Positions 16,911 through 26,638 of a DNA stretch of 64,000 nt are shown here, piece by piece. The notes under the pieces were generated by a model, which saw only the letters and a program-made list of their open reading frames with translations, did not search any database and was not told the DNA's origin. The first letter of the stretch is position 1. Each line of letters starts with the position of its first letter. Source of the DNA: Mycetocola spongiae (lineage in GTDB: Bacteria > Actinomycetota > Actinomycetes > Actinomycetales > Microbacteriaceae); NCBI RefSeq assembly GCF_020424085.1, contig NZ_CP080203.1, positions 1,860,001 to 1,924,000 on the forward strand, written 5' to 3'. Both the position numbers and the translations under genes were made by a program.

Positions 16911-17946
16911 GCAGGGCGCGGCGCACGATCTCGTCGATCACACCGTAGTTCACGGCATCATCCACCTCGTTAAGCGTGATCGCGCCGGATTCCTCGTCCA
17001 CCGTGCCCGGCAGGACCTCGTCCATATCAAAGAGCAGCGTCTCGATCGAGCCATAGGTGGCGGCGCGGGCGACCGCGCTGACATCGGTCTCGGTGCGCCC
17101 CGAGGAGACGAGGTCCTCGAAGTGCGCGCGCACGGCCGCGAGCTGCCCGGCATAAACCTCATCGAGGATGGGGCGCACCCGGGCGTCCAGCTGGGCATCG
17201 GTGAGCTCCTCGGGGTTGCCGTCGATGCCGTGCTCGGTCAGGTGCGGATAGCTATTCACGGAACGGAAGATGGAGGCCACGGGCTCGGCCGCCGCGAGGA
17301 TCAGCGGCACCTCGCGGCCCACCAGGATGGGGCGCAGGGCGGAGTCCACCGCGCGGCCATACTGCCGGATATAGACCTTCTTGCCCTCATCGCCCTGCTC
17401 GTGGCCGCTCCAGAAGCGGCCGCTGCGGGAGTCGATTGCGCCGTCACGCAGCAGCGATTCCGGAATATTGGGAATGTTCAGGGTATGGGCCGGGGCATCC
17501 GCTGCCACCTCCACGAGCCGCGCGGTCTTCTGCGAGAGGGCCAACACAAACGCGGTCTGCGGGAAGGTGACCGCGCGCAGCAGCGGTTTAATATGGAAGC
17601 GGTCGGAGACCTCAACCATGTTCTTGAGCCGATTGGGAAGCCTGAACGTGCGCACCGAGGTGGGGGTCACAAATACCGCGAGGCTATGCGAGAGGTGCCG
17701 CCAGAAGGGCACATCGGTGAGCAGATCGTCGATCTGTTCCTCAACCTCCTCGATCACGCGTTTCTCAAAGCCCGCGGTGGCGAGCTGATCGATCGCGTTT
17801 TTGGCGAGGTTGGTGAACTCCACGGGCGCTGATTCGTTTTGCGCGGGGATCGGGCTGGTTTCGAGGAAAATCGAAATGCTCGCGGGCTCCCGGCTATTCA
17901 CCAGGCGGAGAATATCGGTTTGGGTCGGAATATCGGTATGGATCAA
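16819..17946 (-). CDS. baeRF-type release-factor-like protein
   Basis: A 375-residue protein that I assign to the bacterial archaeo-eukaryotic release factor (baeRF) families: N-terminal alpha/beta region with ISIFLETSP and FWRHLSHSLAVFVTPTSVRTFRLPN split over residues about 22-130, a central ribonuclease-H-like part containing QTAFVLALSQKTARLVE, and a C-terminal segment ending ILRFAQVR. Related eRF1-like domains have been proposed to act in ribosome rescue or hibernation; activity here is unknown. The start is TTG at 17946 with a strong GAGGAAG Shine-Dalgarno. Confidence 0.7.
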   Translation of the reverse strand: MIHTDIPTQTDILRLVNSREPASISIFLETSPIPAQNESAPVEFTNLAKNAIDQLATAGFEKRVIEEVEEQIDDLLTDVPFWRHLSHSLAVFVTPTSVRTFRLPNRLKNMVEVSDRFHIKPLLRAVTFPQTAFVLALSQKTARLVEVAADAPAHTLNIPNIPESLLRDGAIDSRSGRFWSGHEQGDEGKKVYIRQYGRAVDSALRPILVGREVPLILAAAEPVASIFRSVNSYPHLTEHGIDGNPEELTDAQLDARVRPILDEVYAGQLAAVRAHFEDLVSSGRTETDVSAVARAATYGSIETLLFDMDEVLPGTVDEESGAITLNEVDDAVNYGVIDEIVRRALLSGAKVLAVRREDLPRESPVAAILRFAQVR

Positions 17947-18197
17947 GATTCTTCCTCACTACTCAAGGGGCTGTGGCGGGCCGCGCACGCACGGCCGGTA
18001 CTGCGCACCCGTGTCGAGAGCGGCACCCAGGGAGGACCCGAAACTAGGGGAATGAGGGTTCCGTTCGCGGCACGATTCTGCGGCGGAAAAGCGGATATCA
18101 CCTCACCTCAACGTGGATTGATTCTGTGCCCCCAAACTATCCGACCCGGACCTCACAGAACAAGGGTTATGAGGTTTTCTGCGGGCCCATACAGAAA
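17947..18197. other. Non-coding spacer
   Basis: Together with the adjacent terminator this is about 310 bases without a convincing gene, lying between two minus-strand genes. Short open frames on the plus strand lack start signals and family features. The minus-strand promoter for the baeRF gene must lie here, but I see no clear -35/-10 pair. Confidence 0.5.
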
Positions 18198-18231
18198 CCG
18201 CCGGCCGCACCCCGAGGGGTCCGGCCGGCGG
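18198..18231 (-). terminator. Intrinsic terminator of the sugar ABC operon
   Basis: CCGCCGGCCG pairs with CGGCCGGCGG, continued inward by ACCCC/GGGGT. Read on the minus strand it is followed by TTTCTGT. It ends the operon whose last gene stops at 18257. Confidence 0.8.
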
Positions 18232-18256
18232 AAGGGCTGTTTTCTAGCGGGTCGTG

Positions 18257-19354
18257 CTATTTGGTGAGGGGGGCCAGCTTCGGGTCGTTGGCAAAGACCT
18301 CGGCGGCGTTCTCCTTGGTCACGATGATCGGCTCCAGCAGGTAGGCGGGAACCACCTTCTTGCCGTTGTCATACGTGGTGGTGTTATTCACCTCGATGGT
18401 CTTGCCCTCGGAGAGGTCCTTGACCATCGCGATCGACTTGGCCACGAGGTCGCGGGTGTCCTTGCTGATGGTGGAGTACTGCACGCCGTCCATGATCGAC
18501 TTGACCGACTCGGCCTCGGCGTCCTGACCGGTCACCACGGGAACGGGCTTTCCGGCGGCCTGGACCGAGGTGATGATGGCGCGGGCCAGGTTGTCATTGG
18601 GCGAGAGCACACCGTCCAGCTCGGTGGTGGCGTAATTTGCGGCGAGCAGCGTGTCCATGCGGGTCTGGGCGTTCTGCGCGGCCCACTTATCGGTAGCGGT
18701 CTGCTTGATATCGGTCTGACCCGAGACCACGTTGAGCGTGCCATCGTCGATCTTGGGCTGGAGCACCTTCATCGCGCCGTCAAAAAACACGGCCGAGTTG
18801 GCATCGGTGGCCGAACCCGAGAAGAGCTCGATGTTATACGGGCCACTGGGCTTCTTGGCGGCCATGCCATCGAGCAGCGACTGCGCCTGGAGCTCGCCCA
18901 CCTTCTCGTTATCAAAGGCCACGTAATAGTCCACATCGGGGCTGTTCAGGATCAGGCGGTCATAGGCGATCACGGTCGCGCCGGATTCCTTCGCGGCCTT
19001 CACCTGGGCGCCGAGCTTTCCACCATCCTCGGCACCGATGATGATGACCTTGGCCTTCTTGGCGATCATGGCGGTGATCTGCGCCTGCTGATCGGCGGCA
19101 CCGTTGGTCGCGCTGGCGTACTGCACGTCGCCCTTAAAACCGGCGTCCTTAAGCCCGTTCACAAAGAGGTCGCCGGCGAGCACCCAGTTTTCGCTGGTCT
19201 TGGCCGGGAGGGCCACGCCGATCACGGAATCGGCGGGGAAACCCTTGGCATCCCCGGAGGAGGCGGGCGAGTCATCGGCACGGCTCGAGCATCCCGAGAG
19301 TGCGAGTGCCGCGATGGCTGCGGCGGCCGTGAGAGTGAGGCCAAATTTACGCAT
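18257..19354 (-). CDS. chvE: Multiple-monosaccharide ABC transporter substrate-binding lipoprotein
   Basis: A 365-residue type I periplasmic binding protein with lipobox LALSGC (Cys22). The body shows the ChvE pattern: GVALPAKTSENWVLAGD, MIAKKAKVIIIGAEDG, VIAYDRLILNSPDVDYYV and near the end VPAYLLEPIIVTKEN. ChvE-type proteins bind several sugars (for example glucose, galactose, arabinose, xylose); the specificity here is not known. Unlike most CUT2 operons the binding protein is the last gene, separated from the permease by a stem-loop. Confidence 0.92.
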   Translation of the reverse strand: MRKFGLTLTAAAAIAALALSGCSSRADDSPASSGDAKGFPADSVIGVALPAKTSENWVLAGDLFVNGLKDAGFKGDVQYASATNGAADQQAQITAMIAKKAKVIIIGAEDGGKLGAQVKAAKESGATVIAYDRLILNSPDVDYYVAFDNEKVGELQAQSLLDGMAAKKPSGPYNIELFSGSATDANSAVFFDGAMKVLQPKIDDGTLNVVSGQTDIKQTATDKWAAQNAQTRMDTLLAANYATTELDGVLSPNDNLARAIITSVQAAGKPVPVVTGQDAEAESVKSIMDGVQYSTISKDTRDLVAKSIAMVKDLSEGKTIEVNNTTTYDNGKKVVPAYLLEPIIVTKENAAEVFANDPKLAPLTK

Positions 19355-19399
19355 TTTATTTCACTTTCTGTGAGTCTAAATGGTGCACTGCTTGGTGTT

Positions 19400-19423
19400 G
19401 CGCGGGGCGGCTTTGCCCCGCGC
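19400..19423 (-). other. Intercistronic stem-loop
   Basis: GCGCGGGGC and GCCCCGCGC form a perfect 9-bp stem with a 6-base loop in the 85 bases between the permease and binding-protein genes. Probably stabilises the downstream binding-protein message or partly attenuates transcription (inference). Confidence 0.5.
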
Positions 19424-19439
19424 GGGGGCTACGAGAACG

Positions 19440-20783
19440 CTAGTTCTGCGTAGTGGTTTCGGACCGCGAGGTTTCCTCCTGCGGATTGGTGGGCACCACG
19501 GCGGGTGCGGGGGTGGCCACGGCCGGATCGGCCGGGCGGCGGCGGGTCATCAGCCCGATCAGGGAGGGCTTGCCCTGGCGCTTGGAATAGACGTCCACGG
19601 CCACGGCCGCGAGCAGCACCAGGCCCTTAAAGATCTGCACCAGGTCGGTACCCACGCCCAAAAGCTGAAGGCCGTTATTCAAGACGGCGATCACGAGGCC
19701 ACCGATGATCGACCCGATCACGGTGCCGATACCGCCGGCCACGGCCGCGCCGCCGATGAACACCGCGGCAATCGCGTCCAGCTCCCAGCCCGAGCCATCG
19801 CCGGGGCCCGAGGCCACCGAGCGGGATACGGCCATCATGCCGGCCAGCGAGGCGATGATCGACATATTCATCATCACAAAGAAGTTCACGCGCTTGATCT
19901 TCACGCCCGAGAGCTCGGCGGCCCGCCAGTTGCCACCCACCGCATAGATATGGCGGCCAAACGTGGTGTTCCGGGTGATAAACGAATACGCGATGATCAA
20001 TACGCCGAGGATGATGCCGGCCACCGGGAAGCTGGTGCCCACGCGGCCCGTGGCAAAGAGGATCGTGGCGCAGACCACCACGGCGGAGAGCAGGCCCACC
20101 TTGGTCACGCTGACCCAGAGCGGTACCATCACGGAGCCCATCTTGGCCTGGGTCTTCCGGCCGCGCCACTCGGACCAGATCACGGCGAGCACCACGAGCA
20201 GGCCGAGGATCAGCGTGGGGTTGCTAAAGCCAAAATCGGGGCCAAAATCGGGCAGATAGCCGCCGCCGATAAACGTGAAGTCCTCGGGAACGGGAACCGA
20301 GGTGGAGTTACCAATCAGCTGGTTTCCGCCGCGGAAGATGAGCATTCCGGCGAGCGTCACGATAAACGCGGGGACGCCCACATAGGCCACCCAGAAGCCC
20401 TGCCAGGCGCCGATCAGTGCGCCCACGGCGAGGCCCAGCAGGATCGCGAGCGGCCAGGGCAGCTGCCAGCTATTCATCGACGTGGCCACGATCACGCCCA
20501 CAAAGGCGGCAACCGAACCCACCGAGAGGTCGATATGGCCGGCGATGATGACCATGACCATGCCGATCGCCAGCACCAGGACATAGGCGTTCTGGTTGAC
20601 GAGGTTAATCAGGTTGGTGGGGTCCAGGGTGAGGCCATCGGTCAGGATCTGGAACAGGATCGTGATGGCCACGAGGCTGCCGAGGATTCCAAACTGGCGT
20701 CCACTCGAGCGGCCCCCGCCAAACATCAGCTTGAGGTCGCGAATTCCGCCGGACTTCGGTGTCTTGCGTGCGTCTGCGGTCAT
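19440..20783 (-). CDS. mmsB: Multiple-monosaccharide ABC transporter permease
   Basis: A 447-residue permease of the CUT2 type, larger than RbsC, as usual for MmsB/GguB. Features: a cytoplasmic N-terminus, the segment [44 protein letters not shown], and the coupling loop [21 protein letters not shown]. The C-terminal 40 residues are hydrophilic and basic. It overlaps the ATPase gene by four bases. Confidence 0.92.
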   Translation of the reverse strand: MTADARKTPKSGGIRDLKLMFGGGRSSGRQFGILGSLVAITILFQILTDGLTLDPTNLINLVNQNAYVLVLAIGMVMVIIAGHIDLSVGSVAAFVGVIVATSMNSWQLPWPLAILLGLAVGALIGAWQGFWVAYVGVPAFIVTLAGMLIFRGGNQLIGNSTSVPVPEDFTFIGGGYLPDFGPDFGFSNPTLILGLLVVLAVIWSEWRGRKTQAKMGSVMVPLWVSVTKVGLLSAVVVCATILFATGRVGTSFPVAGIILGVLIIAYSFITRNTTFGRHIYAVGGNWRAAELSGVKIKRVNFFVMMNMSIIASLAGMMAVSRSVASGPGDGSGWELDAIAAVFIGGAAVAGGIGTVIGSIIGGLVIAVLNNGLQLLGVGTDLVQIFKGLVLLAAVAVDVYSKRQGKPSLIGLMTRRRPADPAVATPAPAVVPTNPQEETSRSETTTQN

Positions 20784-22336
20784 TTTTGGGGGGCTCTCTG
20801 TGTCGCGGAAGTCATGCTTCTCATGAGGGATTCGGGATCGGCCCGCTCGGCCGGAATTTCGTTGGTGATGGCGCCCTCGAAGATCGTGTAGATGCGATCG
20901 GAGACGCCGAGGAGCTCGGGCAGCTCGGAGGAGATCATCACGATTCCCTTGCCGCGGGAGGCGAGTTCGCGGATGATCGCGTAGATCTCGCTCTTGGCCC
21001 CCACGTCGATTCCGCGGGTGGGCTCATCGAGGATCAGCAGGTCGGGATCGGTGAACATCCACTTGGCCAGCACCACCTTCTGCTGGTTTCCGCCGGAGAG
21101 CTTATCCACGCCCTCAAATACGGTGGGGGTTTTGATGCGCAGCTCGCGGCGGTATTCCTCGGAGACGCGGAACTCCTCCACCTCATCCACCACCCCGCGG
21201 TGGGCGATCTTGCCCAGCTTCGCCGAGACGATGGAGCGTTTAATATCGTCGAGCAGGTTCAGCCCGAGTTCCTTGCGGTCCTCGCTGACATAGGCGAGGC
21301 CGTGGTCGATCGCCTCGGAGACGTTTTTGAGGACGATCTCGCGGCCGTCCTTAATAATCGTGCCGGAGATATAGGTGCCATAGGAGCGACCAAAGAGGCT
21401 CATGGCCAGCTCGGTGCGCCCCGCGCCCATCAGCCCCGCGAAGCCAACAACCTCGCCGCGGCGCACGGTGAAATGCGAGTTTTTGGCCACGAGCCGCTCG
21501 GCCGTAAGCGGGTGTTGCACGGTCCAGTTTTTGACCTCAAAAAAGACCTCGCCGATATTGGGGTTGCGCTCGGGGAAGCGGTTTTCCAGCGTGCGTCCCA
21601 CCATGCCGCGGATGATCCGGTCCTCGTTCACGCCATCGCGCTTCACGTCCAGGGTCTCCACGACGGTGCCGTCCCGGATGATCGTGATGGCATCGGCGAT
21701 GCGCTCGATCTCGTTGAGCTTATGCGAGATGATGACCGAGCTGATGCCCTTGCCCTTGAGCCCCAGGATGAGATCAAGCAGGCTCTGCGAGTCGTTTTCG
21801 TTAAGCGCCGCGGTGGGCTCGTCGAGGATCAGGATCTTGACCTTCTTATTCAGCGCCTTGGCGATCTCCACCAGCTGCTGCTTGCCCACACCGATGTGCT
21901 TAATCAGCTGATCGGGGTCCTCGTTCAGGCCCACCCGGGCCAGCAGCTCCACGGCGATCTTCTTGGCCTCGACCCAGTTGATGACTCCGCCGCGGCCGGG
22001 CTCGTTGCCGAGGAAAATATTCTCGGTGATCGAGAGTTCGGGGATCAGCGCGAGCTCCTGGTGGATGATCACGATGCCCGCGGCCTCGCTCGCGCGGATG
22101 TCTTTAAAGCGCATGGTCTCGGTCTCGAAGACGATATCGCCGTCATAGGTGCCATAGGGGTATACCCCGGAGAGCACCTTCATCAGGGTGGATTTACCCG
22201 CACCGTTTTCGCCGCAGATCGCGTGGATCTGATTGGCGGCCACCGAGAGCGACACATTGGACAGTGCCTTGACCCCGGGGAACTCCTTGGTGATGGAGCG
22301 CATCTCCAGGATGATCGGGCTAGTGGGCACGGTCAC
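20780..22336 (-). CDS. mmsA: Multiple-monosaccharide ABC transporter ATP-binding protein
   Basis: A 518-residue fused double ATPase of the RbsA/MmsA type. First domain: Walker [10 protein letters not shown] (residues 42-50) and Walker [13 protein letters not shown]; second domain: signature [15 protein letters not shown] and Walker [14 protein letters not shown], with the degenerate second P-loop normal for this family. It is the first gene of the operon mmsA-mmsB-chvE and lies directly downstream of a ROK-type regulator gene on the same strand. Confidence 0.93.
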   Translation of the reverse strand: MTVPTSPIILEMRSITKEFPGVKALSNVSLSVAANQIHAICGENGAGKSTLMKVLSGVYPYGTYDGDIVFETETMRFKDIRASEAAGIVIIHQELALIPELSITENIFLGNEPGRGGVINWVEAKKIAVELLARVGLNEDPDQLIKHIGVGKQQLVEIAKALNKKVKILILDEPTAALNENDSQSLLDLILGLKGKGISSVIISHKLNEIERIADAITIIRDGTVVETLDVKRDGVNEDRIIRGMVGRTLENRFPERNPNIGEVFFEVKNWTVQHPLTAERLVAKNSHFTVRRGEVVGFAGLMGAGRTELAMSLFGRSYGTYISGTIIKDGREIVLKNVSEAIDHGLAYVSEDRKELGLNLLDDIKRSIVSAKLGKIAHRGVVDEVEEFRVSEEYRRELRIKTPTVFEGVDKLSGGNQQKVVLAKWMFTDPDLLILDEPTRGIDVGAKSEIYAIIRELASRGKGIVMISSELPELLGVSDRIYTIFEGAITNEIPAERADPESLMRSMTSATQRAPQK

Positions 22337-22520
22337 ACCCCCGGCGCGAGGCAGCGCGGCTATCCCGTGAATTTTTCGGCACGTTCATTACTTCCACTCT
22401 CGGATCGACTCCGTCGTCTGTATCCGGGTTCGGGCGGTCCACCCGAGCTCGTAAATGAAGTAAACGCTACTGAGGGCTATGCCGTCAACTGTTTAACGCA
22501 AGCTTTGCGTAACAACTCGG
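22337..22520 (-). promoter_or_regulatory. Control region of the sugar operon with a small dyad
   Basis: Between the regulator stop and the ATPase start lie a perfect ACGCAA-GCT-TTGCGT dyad (22496-22510), and on the minus strand a TTGACG hexamer followed by an AT-rich GTTTACTTCATTTAC stretch. The latter resembles the AT-rich operators of ROK/XylR regulators. No Shine-Dalgarno-led ORF is visible. Individual elements are seen; their assignment is tentative. Confidence 0.4.
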
Positions 22521-23720
22521 TTACACACGGCGAATATTGGACTCCTGCAGGACCAGCGCGGCGGCCCCGAGGGCCTCCGCCCGCATCCCCAGCGAGGACA
22601 TCGACAGCCCCGTGGACTCGCGCACCACCGGCACACTATTGCGCTCCAGCCCGCGCCGAATCGGGTCAAGCAGCAGATCCTCCAGGCCGGTAAGCGGGCC
22701 GCCAACCACAAACACCTCGGGGTTAATCACATTGGCGATATTGGCCAGGGCGTGCCCCACAGCCATGCCGGCATCCTCGACCACGCGCGCGGTCGCGGAG
22801 TCCCCCGCGATCCCCAGCGCCACGATGTCATCGGCCGAGACCGGGCGGTGATGCCCGCGCGCGAGCGACTCGATCATGACCGAGGCCGAGGCCACGGTCT
22901 CCAGGCAGCCGCGATTGCCGCAATAACAGACCAGCCCGTTCTCGGCCACGGAGGTATGGCCGATCTCGCCGGTGACCCCGCGACTGCCGTAAAACAGCGA
23001 GCCGTTCAGGATCAGGCCCGCGCCGATACCCGTGCCCACCTTCACAAAAACCAGGTTGGAGACGCCGCGATGCGCCCCCCAGGTGACCTCGGCGAGCGCG
23101 CCGAGGTTGGCATCGTTATCCATGATCACGGGCAGCCCAAAGCGCTCGGCCAGGTCCGCGCGATTGGTGCCCACCCACTCCGGGAGGATATCGCCGTGCA
23201 GGATCGTGCCGGTGCTGCGCTCAAGCGTGCCCGGGATCCCCACGCCCACGCCGAGGATCGAGGAGCGCTCGATGCCCGCGGATTCCAGCAGGCCGTCCAG
23301 CATCTCCACGGCGAGCAGCATGGCCTCCTCGGCGCGATGCCCGCGCGCGAGGGTGCGATGATCCTCCGCGATCACCTCATAGCCGAGGTTGCTCAGCACG
23401 ATCCGCACGTGGCGGCGGCCAAAGTCCACACCCACGGCCACCGCACCGCTGTCCACGAGGCTGACCAGGAGGGCGCGCCGCCCCGAGCTGGTGACCGAGG
23501 AGGTCTTCAGGACGCCCTTGGCCTCGAGGCGCTTCACGATATTGGAGATCGTCGCGGTGGAGAGCCCGGTCTGCCGGGAAAGCTCGGCCTGGGTCGCGGG
23601 ACCCGTGGTGAGAAGCACATCGGTCACGCGCTGCTGATTGCGGTGGCGCAGGGCGCCCTGGGAGCCGGGATTTACCCCGCGGGTCGGTCCCGCTGTGGAA
23701 CCCTCCAAAACTTTACTCAC
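22521..23720 (-). CDS. ROK-family transcriptional regulator (NagC/XylR type)
   Basis: A 399-residue regulator: N-terminal winged helix (residues about 27-80, TQAELSRQTGLSTATISNIV as recognition region), then a ROK fold with the sugar-kinase-like core VGVGIPGTL, DNDANLGALAEV, GEIGHTSV and the zinc motif CYCGNRGCLE. Such proteins repress sugar genes and let go when a sugar or sugar phosphate binds. Start GTG at 23720 with an AAAGGA Shine-Dalgarno. It lies head-to-tail upstream of the mmsA-mmsB-chvE genes and divergent from a ROK kinase, so it probably controls both. Confidence 0.92.
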   Translation of the reverse strand: MSKVLEGSTAGPTRGVNPGSQGALRHRNQQRVTDVLLTTGPATQAELSRQTGLSTATISNIVKRLEAKGVLKTSSVTSSGRRALLVSLVDSGAVAVGVDFGRRHVRIVLSNLGYEVIAEDHRTLARGHRAEEAMLLAVEMLDGLLESAGIERSSILGVGVGIPGTLERSTGTILHGDILPEWVGTNRADLAERFGLPVIMDNDANLGALAEVTWGAHRGVSNLVFVKVGTGIGAGLILNGSLFYGSRGVTGEIGHTSVAENGLVCYCGNRGCLETVASASVMIESLARGHHRPVSADDIVALGIAGDSATARVVEDAGMAVGHALANIANVINPEVFVVGGPLTGLEDLLLDPIRRGLERNSVPVVRESTGLSMSSLGMRAEALGAAALVLQESNIRRV

Positions 23721-23804
23721 GGCGCGATCCTTTTTTATGTATTCAAGCAGTTAACGTATTAGGGTATATCGAATCTGATTCATTGATGCCAATGGAGGCA
23801 AAAT

Positions 23805-24740
23805 TTGTCCGCCACACCCCCCTCCGGTACCGTATTGGCCCTCGATATCGGGGGGACCAAGGTGGAAGCGGCGCTCGTGGATCACACGGGAGCACTCCGC
23901 CCGGGGAGCCGGTTTCGGGTGGCGACCGGACGGGACTCCACGCGCGAGGCTCTGCTCCATGCTATCGATTCAGCGGTCACGGGAACGCTCGCCACCGCCG
24001 GGAACGCGGCGGAAATCGTGGGTTGTGGAATCGGCTCGGCGGGGCCCATCTCGCTCGGGGAGGGCACCGTCTCTCCCCTGAACCTGCCCGCACTGCGCGG
24101 CTTCGGCCTCGTGGACTTTATTGGGCAACGCCTCGCGGTACCCACCACCCTGCGCCTGGACGGAACCTGCATCGCGCTGGCCGAACACTGGCTCGGGGCC
24201 ACGCGCGGGGCGCGCAACTCGCTCGCGATGATCGTCTCCACCGGCGTCGGCGGCGGGCTGATCCTGGGCGGCCGGTTATTCTCCGGGGACGGCGGCAACG
24301 CCGGGCATATCGGCCAGGTCCAGGTGGCCACGCGCGAGCCCGGACACAGCGCCGCCCGGGCCTCGCTGGAGGCGCTGGCCTCGGGGCCGCGGATCGTGGA
24401 GTGGGCGCGCGAGCGCGGCTGGGCCGGGCAATCGGGCGAGGAGCTCGCGGCCGATTATGCCGCGGGGGTACCGCTCGCGCGGGAGGCCGTGCGGCGCTCC
24501 ACCACCGCCGTGGGCGAGGCCATCGCGGGCGTCGCGACCCTGCTCGACCTGCATCACGTGGCGATCGGCGGCGGCTTCATGAACGTGGCCGCCGACTATA
24601 TCGAGCGCGTCGCGGCCACGATCCGCGAGGCCGCGATCTTTGATTATGCGCGCGAGGTGACCGTATCCCGTTCGGGCCTCTCGGATGAGGGTCCGCTGAT
24701 CGGCGCGGCCGCCCTGATCCACCGCCGCGACCTGCTCTAG
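23805..24740 (+). CDS. ROK-family sugar kinase
   Basis: A 311-residue kinase of the ROK family with ATP site LALDIGGTKVEAALVD near the N-terminus, catalytic aspartate in LDGTCIALAE, and STGVGGGLILGG. The usual zinc motif (GHxxx...CxCGxxGCxE) is lost: after GHIGQVQV the chain reads REPGHSAARASLEAL with no cysteine. The start is TTG at 23805, decided by a perfect GGAGG six bases upstream. It is divergent from the ROK regulator and likely phosphorylates the sugar brought in by the adjacent transporter (inference). Confidence 0.85.
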   Translation: MSATPPSGTVLALDIGGTKVEAALVDHTGALRPGSRFRVATGRDSTREALLHAIDSAVTGTLATAGNAAEIVGCGIGSAGPISLGEGTVSPLNLPALRGFGLVDFIGQRLAVPTTLRLDGTCIALAEHWLGATRGARNSLAMIVSTGVGGGLILGGRLFSGDGGNAGHIGQVQVATREPGHSAARASLEALASGPRIVEWARERGWAGQSGEELAADYAAGVPLAREAVRRSTTAVGEAIAGVATLLDLHHVAIGGGFMNVAADYIERVAATIREAAIFDYAREVTVSRSGLSDEGPLIGAAALIHRRDLL

Positions 24741-24773
24741 CGCGGCGCCCACCCCGCCCGATAGCGTGCGGGC

Positions 24774-25412
24774 ATGACATATGCGCGAACCATCCGGGCG
24801 GCCTATGCGCTCCGCGCCACCGAATATACGGCCGCGCTGGGCTCGCTCGCCGCCACCTCCCCCGCGGACCGCGACCTGATCGCGCGCTGGGCCGGGGAAC
24901 TCTCCGGCCCCGTGCTGGACGCTGGTTGTGGCCCCGGGCAATGGACGGCCTATCTGCGCGCGCTGGGTATCCGGGCGCGCGGCATCGATCTGGTACCCGA
25001 GTTTATTTCCGCGGCACGCGATAATCATCCCGGCACCGATTATGCGGTGGGCTCCTTTGAGGACCCCGCCGCCCTCGGGAATAACCTCGGCGGAATCCTC
25101 GCCTGGTACTCGCTGATCCATACCGACCCCGCGCAGATTTCGGCGGTGCTGGCGGGCTTTGCCCGGGCGCTGGCGCCGGGCGGCGGGCTGCTGCTGGGGT
25201 TTTTTGAGGGCGCGTGGGGGCAGCCCTTCGATCACCGGGTTCACCGTGCCTATACGCTCGCGCCCGAGCGGCTCGGTGAGCTCCTGCGCGAGCACGGTTT
25301 CACGGTGCTCGGGGAGGAATCCCGGCAGGACCCCGGGGCCCGCCCGCATGCGGCGATCCGGGCGCGGCTCGGCGCGGGGGAGGCTCCCCCGCCGCCCCCG
25401 GGCCTGCCCTAG
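24774..25412 (+). CDS. Class I SAM-dependent methyltransferase
   Basis: A 212-residue methyltransferase of the Methyltransf_25/11 type. Motif I VLDAGCGPGQW is at residues 47-57, followed by the acidic end of strand 2 in ARGIDLVPEF and a motif IV-like AWYSLIHTDPAQI. The C-terminal part (PLGE-like LGELLREHGFTVLGEE) is typical. TAGCGT six bases before the ATG suggests a leaderless message. The acceptor substrate is unknown. The last 20 residues are Pro-rich. Confidence 0.88.
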   Translation: MTYARTIRAAYALRATEYTAALGSLAATSPADRDLIARWAGELSGPVLDAGCGPGQWTAYLRALGIRARGIDLVPEFISAARDNHPGTDYAVGSFEDPAALGNNLGGILAWYSLIHTDPAQISAVLAGFARALAPGGGLLLGFFEGAWGQPFDHRVHRAYTLAPERLGELLREHGFTVLGEESRQDPGARPHAAIRARLGAGEAPPPPPGLP

Positions 25413-25558
25413 CGCTCCCCGCCCGCTCCCGCGACGGCCCTCGGGACAGGAATCCCCCGCCGTTTCGTGTCGTCGGGGGTCGGGTATACGATCAATCTCC
25501 CGGGCCCGCGTTGCACGCTCCCCGGACCCCCGAGTTTCACTGGAAGGAATAGTTCCTC

Positions 25559-26602
25559 ATGTCCACCACCGTTTCCGCCCTTCTTGCCCCCTCCGCCGGG
25601 GCCCCGTTCGAACGCGGCACCATCGAGCGCCGCGACCTGCGCGCCCACGATGTGCGCATCGATATCGCCTATGCCGGCATCTGCCACTCCGATATCCACC
25701 AGGCCCGCGAGGAGTGGGGCGCGGCCATCTTCCCGATGGTCCCCGGCCACGAGATCGCCGGCATCGTCTCCGAGATCGGCCCCGACGTCACCCGCTATGC
25801 CGTGGGCGACCGCGTGGGCATCGGCTGTTTTGTGGACTCCTGCCGCGAGTGCGATGCGTGCCTCGCGGGCGAGCAGCAGTACTGCGAACGCGGCTTTGTG
25901 GCCACCTATAACAGCCGCGAATACTCGGGCGAGGACACCCACGGCGGCTATAGCCAGCAGATCGTGGCCGATGAAAACTACGTGCTCTCGATCCCCGAGG
26001 GCATCGCGCTGGATGTTGCGGCCCCGCTGCTCTGCGCCGGCATCACCACGTATTCCCCGCTGAAGCGCTTTGGCGCGGGCCCCGGGGCCCGCGTCGCCGT
26101 GATCGGCATGGGTGGCCTGGGCCATGTGGCCGTGAAGATCGCCCACGCGATGGGCGCCGAGGTCACCGTGCTCAGCCAGACCCTGAGCAAAAAGGAGGAC
26201 GGCCTGCGCCTCGGCGCCGACCACTTCTACGCTACCTCCGATCCCGAGACCCTCGGCAACCTGCGCAAAAACTTCGATATCGTGCTGAATACCGTCTCGG
26301 CCGATCTGGATCTCGATGCCTATCTGGCCACGCTGAAGCTCGGCGGCACGTTTGTTTACGTGGGCCTGCCCGAGAATAAGCAGCGCTTCCGCAGCGCCTC
26401 GCTGATCGGCGCGCGCCGCAGCATCACCGGTTCCAATATCGGTGGCATCCCGGAAACCCAGGAGATGCTTGATTTCTGCGCCAAGCATAATATCGGCGCC
26501 GAGATCGAGATCATCGGGGCGGATGACGTGAACGCCGCCTATGAGCGCGTGATCCGCAGCGATGTGCGCTATCGCTTTGTGATCGATACCCGCACGCTCT
26601 AG
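25559..26602 (+). CDS. Zinc-dependent alcohol dehydrogenase (cinnamyl alcohol dehydrogenase / YahK-like)
   Basis: A 347-residue medium-chain dehydrogenase. Catalytic zinc ligands Cys42 and His64 (with Glu65), structural zinc ligands Cys95, Cys98, Cys101 and Cys109, and the nucleotide-binding [17 protein letters not shown] are all seen. The arrangement matches NADPH-dependent broad-range aldehyde reductases (CAD/YahK branch). A GGAAGGA Shine-Dalgarno precedes the ATG. It stands alone; role probably detoxification or redox balancing of aldehydes. Confidence 0.93.
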   Translation: MSTTVSALLAPSAGAPFERGTIERRDLRAHDVRIDIAYAGICHSDIHQAREEWGAAIFPMVPGHEIAGIVSEIGPDVTRYAVGDRVGIGCFVDSCRECDACLAGEQQYCERGFVATYNSREYSGEDTHGGYSQQIVADENYVLSIPEGIALDVAAPLLCAGITTYSPLKRFGAGPGARVAVIGMGGLGHVAVKIAHAMGAEVTVLSQTLSKKEDGLRLGADHFYATSDPETLGNLRKNFDIVLNTVSADLDLDAYLATLKLGGTFVYVGLPENKQRFRSASLIGARRSITGSNIGGIPETQEMLDFCAKHNIGAEIEIIGADDVNAAYERVIRSDVRYRFVIDTRTL

Positions 26603-26638
26603 CCCGTGCGCGCGGTCCGTCCCCCGGGGCGGGCCGCG

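Noticed and set aside
17839-18267. 142-codon plus-strand open frame between baeRF and sugar-binding genes
   Set aside because: Starts inside the antisense of the baeRF gene and runs through a terminator hairpin.
19380-20891. 503-codon plus-strand open frame opposite the sugar permease; likewise 20759-22693 and 42011-44083
   Set aside because: Low-complexity shadows of genes with clear domain content on the other strand.
22496-22510. ACGCAA-GCT-TTGCGT dyad as a transcription terminator of the ROK regulator gene
   Set aside because: Only six base pairs, AT-containing and without a T tract; an operator is more plausible, but weak.
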